From the NCBI GenBank assembly GCA_017410195.1, contig JAFQRF010000023.1:1-64000 (forward strand): DNA of 64,000 nt, in the 5' to 3' direction. The DNA is from Clostridia bacterium. Lineage in GTDB: Bacteria > Bacillota > Clostridia > Oscillospirales > Acutalibacteraceae. A program made the translations under genes and the position numbers. How positions within the stretch are numbered: the first letter of the stretch is position 1; each line of letters opens with the position of its first letter. The notes beneath the pieces are model-generated. The model was not told the origin of the DNA. It saw only the letters and a program-made list of their open reading frames with translations, and did not search any database. Of this stretch, positions 8,195 through 16,424 are shown in pieces.

Positions 8195-9995
8195 GCAAAA
8201 TTCCGTTTTCCTTTTCATAAAAAAACATCAGAATTTTTTGTCTGTTGCAGTTATATTTTTATTTGCTCTTACAGTTCTCAGAAGCGCTTTTTACGGAATT
8301 TCCTCTCCTGACGAAACATTTTATCTATCAATTCCGTACAGATTAATCAAAGGCGATGCATTGCTCGTTGACGAGTGGCATGCTTCCCAGTTTTCAGCGT
8401 TTCTTTTATATCTTCCTATGAAGCTATATCTCATGATTAACGGTAATGATGATGGAATGGTACTATATTTTCGGTGTATATTTGTTCTTTGTCAGACTTT
8501 TGTGTCGCTGTATACTTATCATAAACTGAGAAAATACGGAAGTCTTGCAGCTCTTGTTTCGGCAGTTATTTATCTTCTTTATGTGCCCGAAACAGTTAAT
8601 ATGCTTGATTATTACACCATGTCTCTTATGGGATTTCAGGTTACGGCTTTAACACTTTTTTGCTCAGAAAACCTTACTGCACCCAAACTTATTTTCTCAG
8701 GTATTGTATTTGCATGTGTTGTTGTTGCTCAACCGTTTAACTGCCTGATTTATTTTATTTATTCGGTAGGAATTATTATATTTTGCATAACAAAAAACAA
8801 GAAAAATCATTCGGAATTTGCAAAAAAATATTTATCTTTCAAGACATGGATATGTTTAACGATCGGTATTATCGCTGTTGCAATTATATTTATTGTTTTT
8901 CTTTTTTCACAGATATCATTTACACAATTAATTGATAATATCGGTAATTTATTCGGCGGTCATGACCATACTCTTCCCTTTGCTAAGACAGGGGAAACCG
9001 ATATGTTTTCATACATTACAATTTTTAAAACGCTTGTTAACGTTGCTCCGATCGGATTTTATGTTTCTGTTATCCTCATTTTTACTCTGCTGTATGATAA
9101 AAAGCGCATTGAAAAAAGAAATCTTTGGATATTGATTATTTTTTGTGTAACTCTTCTAATGATCATTGAAAGTTGCATTTCAACTTCCAAAAATTTTGTT
9201 GCCATTCTTTTCAAACCCTATATTCTCTTTGTTATTACTTTTTCATGTCTTATGCTTACAAAGCAAAAAGACAAAAAGCTTTTTATGATTTGGTTTTCCG
9301 GAATAATTTACACTGTTTTTCTTGGTATTATTTCACAAGCTCTGGACTATGTAGGTGCTGTCGGATTTGTTATTTCTAATACTGCATTAATGCCGGCTTT
9401 GATACAATTATTTAATGAACTTAATTCCAAATCGTCATCAGGCAACTCAGCTGAATATAGAAAATCGCCGGTTATTAAAATTTTATGCTGCATATGCATA
9501 CTGATTATTTCGTTTGATATTATTTCCGGTACAGCTATTAAATTCATCGATGATACCATGGCATACGGAATGGAAAGAAAAATCACTTCTGTTGATACAG
9601 TACTTAGCCAAGGTCCGTTAAAGGGAATTCGCACAAACAATGAAGTTGCCAAGAATTATGACAACATAATATATGATTTAAAAACAATAAAAGATAATTC
9701 ATGTGAACAGGTCCTTGTTGCCGGTCTTATTCCCTGGACTTATTTTTGCTTTGATGAACCGCCCGCAACATTTACAACATGGTATATCGAAGAAGAATTT
9801 AATCTGTATGAAGAATATTATAAAAATCCCCAAAAAATTCCTCAATGCATTTACGTCCCAAAAATCAACCTCTACTGGGGATATGATTATACCGACATCT
9901 CAATTTCACATAAAGAGTTTTTCTCTCAGATGTTCGATGTTACGGAAATTGAGGGTAATGCAGGATATTTGCTTTATTTAAATGCTATGGAATAA
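8175..9995 (+). CDS. Polytopic membrane protein, GT-C glycosyltransferase-like
   Basis: A 606-residue protein overlapping the radical SAM gene by 20 bp, with TTG at 8175 behind GAGGAG. About 11-12 hydrophobic helices occupy residues 16-450, and a soluble extracytoplasmic C-terminal part follows. The first loop contains SPDETFYLSIPYRLIKGD, with an acidic Asp-Glu pair where PMT/ArnT-like GT-C enzymes carry their catalytic acid. It probably uses a lipid-linked sugar made by the operon. It could instead be a polymerase- or ligase-type membrane protein. Confidence 0.65.
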   Translation: MLTQPNKQNSVFLFIKKHQNFLSVAVIFLFALTVLRSAFYGISSPDETFYLSIPYRLIKGDALLVDEWHASQFSAFLLYLPMKLYLMINGNDDGMVLYFRCIFVLCQTFVSLYTYHKLRKYGSLAALVSAVIYLLYVPETVNMLDYYTMSLMGFQVTALTLFCSENLTAPKLIFSGIVFACVVVAQPFNCLIYFIYSVGIIIFCITKNKKNHSEFAKKYLSFKTWICLTIGIIAVAIIFIVFLFSQISFTQLIDNIGNLFGGHDHTLPFAKTGETDMFSYITIFKTLVNVAPIGFYVSVILIFTLLYDKKRIEKRNLWILIIFCVTLLMIIESCISTSKNFVAILFKPYILFVITFSCLMLTKQKDKKLFMIWFSGIIYTVFLGIISQALDYVGAVGFVISNTALMPALIQLFNELNSKSSSGNSAEYRKSPVIKILCCICILIISFDIISGTAIKFIDDTMAYGMERKITSVDTVLSQGPLKGIRTNNEVAKNYDNIIYDLKTIKDNSCEQVLVAGLIPWTYFCFDEPPATFTTWYIEEEFNLYEEYYKNPQKIPQCIYVPKINLYWGYDYTDISISHKEFFSQMFDVTEIEGNAGYLLYLNAME

Positions 9996-10008
9996 TCCAT
10001 AAATCCCC

Positions 10009-10040
10009 CCTTTTGCATCATTATTAAACAGTGCAAAAGG
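10009..10040. repeat. Inverted repeat CCTTTTGCA/TGCAAAAGG
   Basis: Perfect 9-bp arms separated by 14 bases just after the membrane-protein stop. No T-run follows on the plus strand, so it is an mRNA 3'-end hairpin rather than a classical terminator. Confidence 0.45.
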
Positions 10041-10097
10041 AGAGGAATCAAATCATTAAATATATCACTCGACAATTATATCCCCATTCAATAAAAA

Positions 10098-10128
10098 GGT
10101 GCAACAGGATTTTATATCCCATTGCACC
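10098..10128. terminator. Bidirectional terminator between convergent genes
   Basis: Arms GGTGCAA/TTGCACC with partial inner pairing, followed by ATTTTTATTTAT on the plus strand and TTTTTATTG on the minus strand. It separates the glycan operon from the convergent FAD oxidoreductase. The same hairpin core recurs at 11627 and 13959. Confidence 0.75.
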
Positions 10129-10132
10129 ATTT

Positions 10133-11437
10133 TTATTTATCATTATTTGTTTGATTAATTTGAATATACGCTCCGAGATTTGCGAGATTTTCTCGCAATT
10201 TTTTAACAGATATGTTTCTGACATTTTCGGTTTCGCAAGCAAGAGAAGCTGCCACACCCGCTGCCTGACCTGTTATAAAACATCCGGGCATAACTCTTAC
10301 AGATGCCTGCATCTGCCTGTCAGTACCGATGCATCTGCCGGCAACAAGCACATTTCTGAATGAAACAGGTATAAGACAACGGTAAGGTATGCCGTAGGAT
10401 TCGCCTTTTTTATAGCGGAGCTTTTGCTGATATTCTTCTCTGAAACGCTCATATTCTTCCTTATCGGTATTCATAACGTGTATGTCAACCGGATAGCAAT
10501 AACGACCGATTTCATCTTCGAACACGGCTCGTGAAATAAAATCGTTCACGTTAAGCATATAATCACAAACAATTCTTCTTGATTCACGCACTCCGAGCAA
10601 GGATGCGGTTGAGCAAAGTTTCATATTTTCATATCCCGTAAAATATGTTTTGAAATAATTATCAAATTCAAGCATTGATTTTCTGCCCTCAACCATTGCA
10701 CAGGAAAGTGATTTTTCATCTATTGGATTTATGCCGAATGTGTGACCTATATTACCGCCGCTCATACCGTCTTTTCGGTGAAAGAAACCCGGTATATGTC
10801 TGTCCTCATTAGTCAGCACTCCGTCACGGTGAGCCTGCTCTACGTATTTGTTCCACGGTTCATTACATTTCTCTTTATCAATATCTGTCCAGATACTGCA
10901 AAGAGTCTGAGGCATAACCTCTCCGTTTTCATCGCCTATTGCATACTCAGCACCACCAAAGGCACATAAGTCACCGTCACCCGTACAATCGATATAAATT
11001 TTAGCCTTTACCGCAAACAAACCGCTTTTTGAGCCAAGAATTACGCTCTCAACTCTGCCGTTATCAACAATAACATCATAAACAGATGTGAAAAACGAAA
11101 AATCCACACCTGACTCAACGATTATTTTATCGTATTCTCTTTTGAGTTCTTCAATGTCGAGAGTTGTCCAGTTTCTCAAAGGTGTGCTTTGGGCAAGTCT
11201 TTGACGGATTTCATAACCGATTCCGCTTGCAAGAACATTTTCACCATCGTCAAAAGGCGCAAATGCAGGAACAAGACCCGACGTTCCCAAACCACCGAAA
11301 CAACCTGTTGCTTCGGCAAGAAAAACCTTTTTCCCGCTTCGTGCAGCAGCAACAGCCGCAGCTACACCCGAAGGACCTCCGCCTGCAACAAAAACGTCGG
11401 TTTTATATTTATAATTCAAAGATTTAGTATAAATCAT
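10133..11437 (-). CDS. FAD-dependent oxidoreductase
   Basis: A 434-residue flavoprotein. The dinucleotide-binding GGGPSGVAAAVAAARSGKKV is at residues 18-37, followed by the acidic residue of LAEATG and a GGLGTSG turn. GRCIGTDRQMQASVRVMPG and GQAAGVAASLA near the C-terminus form the second FAD-contact region, as in the FAD_oxidored (PF12831-like) family. ATG at 11437 follows GGAGG. The family acts on varied small molecules and the substrate cannot be predicted. No cotranscribed partner is visible. Confidence 0.85.
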   Translation of the reverse strand: MIYTKSLNYKYKTDVFVAGGGPSGVAAAVAAARSGKKVFLAEATGCFGGLGTSGLVPAFAPFDDGENVLASGIGYEIRQRLAQSTPLRNWTTLDIEELKREYDKIIVESGVDFSFFTSVYDVIVDNGRVESVILGSKSGLFAVKAKIYIDCTGDGDLCAFGGAEYAIGDENGEVMPQTLCSIWTDIDKEKCNEPWNKYVEQAHRDGVLTNEDRHIPGFFHRKDGMSGGNIGHTFGINPIDEKSLSCAMVEGRKSMLEFDNYFKTYFTGYENMKLCSTASLLGVRESRRIVCDYMLNVNDFISRAVFEDEIGRYCYPVDIHVMNTDKEEYERFREEYQQKLRYKKGESYGIPYRCLIPVSFRNVLVAGRCIGTDRQMQASVRVMPGCFITGQAAGVAASLACETENVRNISVKKLRENLANLGAYIQINQTNNDK

Positions 11438-11508
11438 TTCAAACCTCCGCTGATTTATATAAGTTCATTATACATTAGTTTCTGTGAAAAACAAGTAGAT
11501 TTATTAAA

Positions 11509-11598
11509 TCATTTACCGTACTCAGACCCCCTCACAAAGCTTATTTCACAAGGGTTTATGTTGCCATAGTATAAATCTTCAAGTGTTGTTTGCTTCAT
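11509..11598 (-). pseudogene. DUF6809-like gene, 3'-truncated copy
   Basis: Starts with ATG at 11598 and follows the intact paralogue (13930) through YGNINPCEISFVRGSEYGK, then hits TGA after 29 residues; the remaining two thirds are missing. The flanking hairpin at 11627-11655 is duplicated together with it. It is clearly a remnant. Confidence 0.7.
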
Positions 11599-11626
11599 TC
11601 GATTTACTCCTTTTCAAATAGAAAAA

Positions 11627-11655
11627 GTGCAACAGGATTTAATATCCCATTGCAC
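11627..11655. repeat. Repeated hairpin GTGCAA/TTGCAC, copy 2
   Basis: Nearly the same 29-base hairpin as at 10098 and 13959. Here it lies between the 258-residue membrane protein and the DUF6809 remnant, where it would end transcripts of the membrane-protein gene. Confidence 0.6.
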
Positions 11656-11699
11656 TTAATAGTTTTATTATTTAGTTCACAAATTAGACTTTAATTTCA

Positions 11700-12476
11700 C
11701 TAACCTAATATACTAGAAAGTGTATTTTCTCCATTTTCTTCACTATAATAACCTGTTTCGGTACTATTGCCATTACTATATTCTATAGTAATACCACCTT
11801 CATTTTCTCCAGGTGTATAATAGTAATAACCAGAGTATTTATTATTTCCTTCTTTTTCTCTAAAATCCCAATATGTTCCATAGTTGTAAAGAAGTGCTGT
11901 CTTAAATGCAGTATTATTAAAATATTCTGCATACATAAATGACCCGTCCTCTTTGCTGAAAGATAGTTCAATATAGTCACCAGATTCTGCATACTTCTGA
12001 AGAACCACATCATGTTCGTAAGCAATCTTATAATGCATTGTTTTAGGTGTGCCATTATACTGTTCAGCAGTATATTCTAAGTCATTATCTTCAATCCATT
12101 CAATCAAATTATCTTCGGTAGTTTCAAAACTAAATGCTAAGAACAAACTTTGTAATTTATCATAATTTATAGCATATGTGATTTCTTCACTTTGAATTGA
12201 TTCTTCAAGTACATTTTCACTTTCTTCTGTGTTAGACGTTGACGTTTCTTCTTCCTTTGATGTAATAATTTGCTCTGACTCTGTAGACTCTTTATTATCT
12301 GTTTGCTGATTTTCAACTGGTGGAGTTACAGTTAAGCAAATAATAAAAAGTAACAATAAAATTGCTATGCCTATAGCTAATGGTTTTATTGGTTTTTTCC
12401 TAATTGCATTGATAATTGTCATTATGATACAAGCTATTAAGCCAAAGAAAAATATTAATCCTATAAATGCTACCAT
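11700..12476 (-). CDS. Two-helix membrane protein with acidic linker, unknown function
   Basis: A 258-residue protein with ATG at 12476 behind AAAGGAG. Two hydrophobic helices (about residues 1-24 and 31-50) are followed by a Ser/Glu/Thr-rich linker (55-100). An extracytoplasmic-looking domain rich in Tyr and Glu then runs to the C-terminus (YYYYTPGENEGG near 218). No family is recognised. It is flanked by the 200-bp repeat upstream and the GTGCAA hairpin downstream, the same arrangement as the acetyltransferase at 14028. Confidence 0.7.
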   Translation of the reverse strand: MVAFIGLIFFFGLIACIIMTIINAIRKKPIKPLAIGIAILLLLFIICLTVTPPVENQQTDNKESTESEQIITSKEEETSTSNTEESENVLEESIQSEEITYAINYDKLQSLFLAFSFETTEDNLIEWIEDNDLEYTAEQYNGTPKTMHYKIAYEHDVVLQKYAESGDYIELSFSKEDGSFMYAEYFNNTAFKTALLYNYGTYWDFREKEGNNKYSGYYYYTPGENEGGITIEYSNGNSTETGYYSEENGENTLSSILG

Positions 12477-12527
12477 TTCTATTTTCTCCTTTGCAATGTT
12501 GTCCGACTATTCTACAAATTCCTATCA

Positions 12528-12728
12528 AGTTGAATTATACCATACTTATATCAAAAAATCCACTATGAATACATCAACTGACGACATAGACGAATGCTCT
12601 TGCCGACCATAGGGATATTTATGCTCGGTGTGCCGTCGTCTTTTGATCGTCGCAAGTGGGTTTTATGTATACTTTACTGTGGCTAAAAGCATAAGAAAAA
12701 CCCCACAGAAGCTATTACTTCTATGGGG
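12528..12728. repeat. 200-bp dispersed repeat, copy A
   Basis: Shares long blocks with 14681-14880 in direct orientation. Read on the minus strand it opens with a terminator hairpin (CCCCATAGAAG/CTTCTGTGGGG followed by TTTTTCTT), continues through a GACGAC-rich structured middle, and ends with an extended -10 promoter (TGGTATAAT) pointing at the next gene. It therefore terminates the SDR gene and starts the membrane-protein gene. Confidence 0.75.
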
Positions 12729-12754
12729 AAAAGAAAAGAAAAGAAAACAATACC

Positions 12755-13522
12755 TTAGATTGTGGTCCAACCACCGTCAACGGTAAGAAGCTGACCGGTT
12801 GTGTAGCTTGAAGCATCTGAAGCAAAATATACGAGTGCTCCATCAAGTTCACCTGCTTTACCGGGTCTGCCCATAGGACAGTATGCCTTAACAGCCATAC
12901 CAAATTCGGGGGTATTGATAACCATATCCGTCATTTCGCTTTCAAAATAAGCGGGACCGATTGCGTTAACGGTAATATTATATTTTGCCCATTCGTTTGC
13001 GAGAGCCTTTGTAAGCATTTCAACGCCACCCTTACTTGCACAATAAGCTGTAATGGGGCTGCCTGCCATTGCTACTGTTGAATGAATGGAACCAATGTTG
13101 ATAATCTTACCGTAATTCTGCTCAATCATTACCTTACCGACTTCACGTGCTACGTAATAGACACCGCTGAGGTTAATTCTGATTGTTGAATCCCAAAGAC
13201 TGTCTTCCTGCGACTCAGCGGGTGCACCGCTGCCGACACCTGCGTTGTTTACAAGAATGTCTATTCTGCCAAAATCTGCAACAACTTCAGCTACTGCATT
13301 TTTGATGCTGTTATTATCAGCAACATCACATTTTACAGCGATGCATTTAACGCCTAAAGCTTCAACTTCAGACTTTACCTGCTCAAGTCTGTCAACTCTT
13401 CTTGCAAGAATAGCAACATTAGCCCCTTCTCTTGCAAGTGCAAGAGCAAACTGACGGCCAAGACCTGATGAAGCACCTGTAACAACAGCAATTTTTCCTT
13501 CAAGGTTAAATAAATTGCTCAT
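12755..13522 (-). CDS. SDR-family oxidoreductase
   Basis: A 255-residue classical short-chain dehydrogenase. The cofactor motif TGASSGLGRQFA starts near residue 16, NNAGVGSG near 93, and the catalytic Ser and Tyr-Lys lie in SIHSTVAMAGSPITAYCASK. The C-terminal LLTVDGGWT is typical. I place the start at the ATG at 13522 behind AAGGAGG. The overall sequence resembles gluconate 5-dehydrogenase-like and 3-oxoacyl-ACP-reductase-like SDRs, so the substrate is probably a sugar acid or related polyol; this is uncertain. Confidence 0.88.
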   Translation of the reverse strand: MSNLFNLEGKIAVVTGASSGLGRQFALALAREGANVAILARRVDRLEQVKSEVEALGVKCIAVKCDVADNNSIKNAVAEVVADFGRIDILVNNAGVGSGAPAESQEDSLWDSTIRINLSGVYYVAREVGKVMIEQNYGKIINIGSIHSTVAMAGSPITAYCASKGGVEMLTKALANEWAKYNITVNAIGPAYFESEMTDMVINTPEFGMAVKAYCPMGRPGKAGELDGALVYFASDASSYTTGQLLTVDGGWTTI

Positions 13523-13642
13523 TTTTATTCCTCCTTTATTTTTTATAAAATAACACACTGATTCTATTATTGTCAATATTTTTAAAATATATATACAAAA
13601 CTTTAAGAATCTGTATTAGATTTTGACAACAGCAAAAAAACC

Positions 13643-13930
13643 TTACCAATCATAGAGATGTTTACCGTTACATACTTCGGTCATTATTTTAGCACCGAGT
13701 TTGAAGCCGGATATGAAATACTCTCGTTCTGTTTCGGACAAGATTCGGGTGTAGGCTGATTCAAGTTCATTCATTTTATTTATGTATTCTTCGGACAACT
13801 GACTGCATACGGACTTTGACAGTTCAGTTACTTTATCAAAGCATTTACCGTATTCAGAACCCCTCACAAAGCTTATTTCATTAGGGTTTATGTTGCCATA
13901 GTATAAATCTTCAAGTGTTGTTTGTTTCAT
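13643..13930 (-). CDS. DUF6809-like protein, intact copy
   Basis: A 95-residue protein, helical and charged, beginning MKQTTLEDLYYGNINPNE and containing LSETEREYFISGFKLGAKI. Two broken paralogues lie at 2989 and 11509. Proteins of this kind are common small accessory genes in gut Clostridia, with no known function. Its RBS region and the hairpin in front (13959-13987) match those of the copy at 11509. Confidence 0.75.
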   Translation of the reverse strand: MKQTTLEDLYYGNINPNEISFVRGSEYGKCFDKVTELSKSVCSQLSEEYINKMNELESAYTRILSETEREYFISGFKLGAKIMTEVCNGKHLYDW

Positions 13931-13958
13931 TTTTAATCACTCCTTGTAAACAGGAAAA

Positions 13959-13987
13959 GTGCAACAGGATTATATTTCCCATTGCAC
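13959..13987. repeat. Repeated hairpin GTGCAA/TTGCAC, copy 3
   Basis: The third copy of the hairpin, between the acetyltransferase stop and the DUF6809 gene. The sequence downstream of it (AATAGTTTTATTATTTA) is also shared with copy 2. Confidence 0.6.
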
Positions 13988-14027
13988 TTAATAGTTTTAT
14001 TATTTAATTAAACTAATTGGAATTTGC

Positions 14028-14651
14028 CTATTTCATCCTGTTAATCTCATTTTGCAGATTCTCCAAAAATCTGCCTGCGTGAGACCCATCCATTTGCGTG
14101 TGGTGAAACTGAAAAGAAATTGGAAGGTAATATCTGAATCCCTTTTTTCGGTATTTTCCCCAGATGATAAACGGATTATTAAAAATGCCGCTATTCATAC
14201 CAACAGCACCGTCAATTTCTGTATCGATAATCGCAGATGTGCCGATTACCATACTATCACTTGACAGGTCTCTGTCCTGAGCGGTTTCAGCCACTTGCGT
14301 GGTATACTTCAAATACTCCTGACTAAATGTTTCCAAATCATCGGAATACAGGATATCACAGGAACTCACTTCTCCGTCTTTGTTTTTCACGATTGTGTTG
14401 ACTGCTATACTATCATATTGCATCAACTTTTCACCAACAGGAAGAACATAGAACTCCTTTATGCTAACAGTTGCTTTTCCGATACAATAATCAAGCAACA
14501 TATTAAATTTCAGATGTTTCCATTTAGATATCTTGATGAGATTTGTCACATCTAAGGTCTTGAAAAAAGTAACCATTGGATTCGGTGCTTTCATCCAAAG
14601 CTCATATGCGAAAGCTCTTGTGGTATCTTTTGGGTTGATTTCTCTTGCCAT
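14028..14651 (-). CDS. CatA-like O-acetyltransferase
   Basis: A 207-residue member of the chloramphenicol acetyltransferase fold. The catalytic motif is FQFHHTQMDGSHAGRFLENL near the C-terminus (HHxxxDG), and the length is right for one CAT subunit of a homotrimer. I choose the ATG at 14651 with GGAGG five bases upstream. It would transfer acetyl from acetyl-CoA to a hydroxyl; whether chloramphenicol is the substrate cannot be told from sequence. A copy of the 200-bp repeat supplies its promoter region. Confidence 0.85.
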   Translation of the reverse strand: MAREINPKDTTRAFAYELWMKAPNPMVTFFKTLDVTNLIKISKWKHLKFNMLLDYCIGKATVSIKEFYVLPVGEKLMQYDSIAVNTIVKNKDGEVSSCDILYSDDLETFSQEYLKYTTQVAETAQDRDLSSDSMVIGTSAIIDTEIDGAVGMNSGIFNNPFIIWGKYRKKGFRYYLPISFQFHHTQMDGSHAGRFLENLQNEINRMK

Positions 14652-14680
14652 TGTATCCTCCATCAAATTCTCATTTATCG

Positions 14681-14880
14681 AGTTGAATTATACCATACTT
14701 ATATCAAAAAATCCACTATGAAAACATACAAGACGACGATGACGAAAGTTCTTGCCGACCATGGGGATATTAATGTTCAGTCTACCGTCGTCTTTTGGTC
14801 GTCGAAAGTGGGTTTCGGGGATAGTTTACTGTGCGTGAAAACATAAGAAAAACCCCACAGAAGCTATTACTTCTATGGGG
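14681..14880. repeat. 200-bp dispersed repeat, copy B
   Basis: The partner of 12528-12728. On the minus strand it contains the same terminator hairpin (14852-14880), the same extended -10 promoter, and a middle where AAGACGACG pairs perfectly with CGTCGTCTT across about 50 bases. It lies between the 163-residue membrane protein and the acetyltransferase. Confidence 0.75.
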
Positions 14881-14887
14881 TTCAATG

Positions 14888-15379
14888 TTAAATGTTGTTA
14901 TGAAAATAATATAGAATTTGTGCGTCAACATCAAAATAGTAAACAGAATAATTATCAAACTTACCATATGTTCCTTGACCGATTGGCTCGCCGTCTTTAG
15001 TTTCGATATAAAAGAAATCACCATCGGTTACAATGGTTTTATCAAAATCATAATTATTCTTGAGTTCTCCGCCACAAGCTTGAACCCATCCTTCAAAATT
15101 GTCAATATGTAACAAGATTTCTTCAACATCATCAGCGGTTGTTATTATAAAATATTCTGAAGATTTAAGGTCTTGTATTGTTATATTATCATAAATGTAT
15201 TTAGCATAATCTGTATAATCTTGAAAACCATCAATAGTATAAAATAATTTACTTTCATAATCCGGCAAAGAAGAAATCACCGACTTTTGATGAGAATATA
15301 AAAATCCAAAAAACATCATAGACACTAATAAACAAATTCCCAAAATAATTGCTAATAGAATCAAGCAAATTTTTTTCAT
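14888..15379 (-). CDS. Single-pass membrane protein, unknown function
   Basis: A 163-residue protein with ATG at 15379 behind GAGGTGATG. One N-terminal hydrophobic helix (about residues 4-27) is followed by an acidic, Tyr-rich extracytoplasmic domain. No lipobox cysteine is seen. The domain contains IITTADDVEEILLHID and a C-terminal beta-rich stretch, but no family is recognised. The terminator within repeat copy B ends it. Confidence 0.6.
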   Translation of the reverse strand: MKKICLILLAIILGICLLVSMMFFGFLYSHQKSVISSLPDYESKLFYTIDGFQDYTDYAKYIYDNITIQDLKSSEYFIITTADDVEEILLHIDNFEGWVQACGGELKNNYDFDKTIVTDGDFFYIETKDGEPIGQGTYGKFDNYSVYYFDVDAQILYYFHNNI

Positions 15380-15452
15380 ATCATCACCTCTATTACTATG
15401 TTATAACAAAATTTTTAATTTTCTATTACATTTTTTAAAATAAATGAAAAAA

Positions 15453-15478
15453 GCCACAAGACCCTTTGTTCTTATGGC
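15453..15478 (-). terminator. Terminator (minus strand)
   Basis: GCCATAAGA pairs with TCTTGTGGC with one mismatch, followed by TTTTTTC on the minus strand. It ends the small gene pair at 15493-15837. Confidence 0.65.
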
Positions 15479-15492
15479 AATGATTTTGAATT

Positions 15493-15588
15493 CTACCAAC
15501 AATACCTACATTCTTTACAACTTTCCTGTAATTTTTCTTTGTCAATGTCAGAATAATCTGTCTTGTTAGAAAAGCCATTTAAAATCAT
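15493..15588 (-). CDS. Possible 31-residue cysteine-containing peptide
   Basis: Starts at ATG 15588, three bases after the stop of the preceding gene, and ends with CKECRYCW. No ribosome site of its own is strong; it would rely on coupling. It may be a real small protein or a remnant. Confidence 0.35.
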   Translation of the reverse strand: MILNGFSNKTDYSDIDKEKLQESCKECRYCW

Positions 15589-15591
15589 TTG

Positions 15592-15837
15592 TTATTCTTC
15601 ACAACTTTCATCATCAACATATTCACTATAATACTGACAGAATTTATATTTGGATTCAATGTTTTCTCTAAAAGTCCACCATTCGTCATTTAATCTGTTT
15701 TCTTCGTAGTACCAATGACAATACATAATAACATCATCGTCTGACATTTCAGATACTTTCTTCATTCTATACTTATACACCTTGTGTTCTTTTAAAAACT
15801 GTCTTGATATTTCAGCAAGAAGATTTCTTGATTCCAT
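15592..15837 (-). CDS. Small protein of unknown function
   Basis: An 81-residue, strongly charged and aromatic protein (MCHWYYEENRLNDEWW-like core near residue 45). I take the ATG at 15837, preceded by GGTGG. No family is recognised. It is followed by the 31-residue peptide and a terminator. Confidence 0.5.
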   Translation of the reverse strand: MESRNLLAEISRQFLKEHKVYKYRMKKVSEMSDDDVIMYCHWYYEENRLNDEWWTFRENIESKYKFCQYYSEYVDDESCEE

Positions 15838-15860
15838 AAATATAACCACCAATAAAAATT

Positions 15861-15889
15861 AAAGACCGCAGTTAAATCCTGCGGTCTTT
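15861..15889 (-). terminator. Terminator AAAGACCGCAG/CTGCGGTCTTT
   Basis: Perfect 11-bp stem followed on the minus strand by AATTTTTATTGG. It lies downstream of the XRE gene and terminates it. The rest of 15890-16009 shows no gene and may hold the prophage junction. Confidence 0.75.
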
Positions 15890-16009
15890 CTGGCGGAGAG
15901 CAACCGACACCTTATGTATCCACAATCACTCCCCTTTTGGATTGAAACAAAACTTATAATCAGCCGAAGATAAATAACTTTTAAGGTAGCTTATTAACAG
16001 CTGATATTA

Positions 16010-16264
16010 CTACTTTTGAGAACGAACAGAACGTGAGTTTCCTTCAATCTCGGGAATCGGAGTAGGATCACGAACAAGAATTTCAGAAATATCGCAATTC
16101 AAGACCTCACAAATGCGGTCAAGATGTTCAAGATTAACTCTTATTGCAAGCTCATTGTAATAATCATTAATCGTATTTGGTCTTATTCCTGTTTTTCTCG
16201 CCAGATCAGCTTGTGTCCACCGAAGTTCGCCCAACTTCCGTGAAAGTAAAATTCTAATAGCCAT
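16010..16264 (-). CDS. XRE-family regulator
   Basis: An 84-residue HTH protein (LRWTQADLARKTGIRPNTIND), similar to small phage- and element-borne repressors. ATG at 16264 follows GAAGGAG. A perfect 25-bp palindrome 52 bp upstream overlaps its predicted -10 box, which predicts tight autoregulation. It sits just beyond the late-operon terminator, so it may be the last phage gene or the first host gene; I cannot decide. Confidence 0.8.
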   Translation of the reverse strand: MAIRILLSRKLGELRWTQADLARKTGIRPNTINDYYNELAIRVNLEHLDRICEVLNCDISEILVRDPTPIPEIEGNSRSVRSQK

Positions 16265-16315
16265 TTCGCCTGCTCCTTCTTGATATATTTTATCGAAAAA
16301 GAGGAAATAAATCCC

Positions 16316-16340
16316 ATTAACGATATATTATATCGTTAAT
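16316..16340 (-). promoter_or_regulatory. Perfect palindromic operator over the XRE promoter
   Basis: Arms ATTAACGATATA and TATATCGTTAAT around one base. On the minus strand it contains a -10 TATAAT, with TTGCCT 18 bp upstream as -35. A degenerate half (GATATATTTTATCG) recurs at 16282-16295 near the ribosome site. Confidence 0.7.
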
Positions 16341-16365
16341 CGTTATTTTCAGGCAAAAAAAGAAA

Positions 16366-16386
16366 GCCCCCTCAACATGAGGGGGC
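16366..16386 (-). terminator. Late-operon terminator
   Basis: GCCCCCTC/GAGGGGGC with a 5-base loop, followed by TTTCTTTTTTT on the minus strand. It closes the structural/lysis operon and marks the left limit of recognisable phage coding DNA. Confidence 0.85.
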
Positions 16387-16424
16387 AATTTATACATTAT
16401 ATATATGGATTTTACAGAAGAAAT

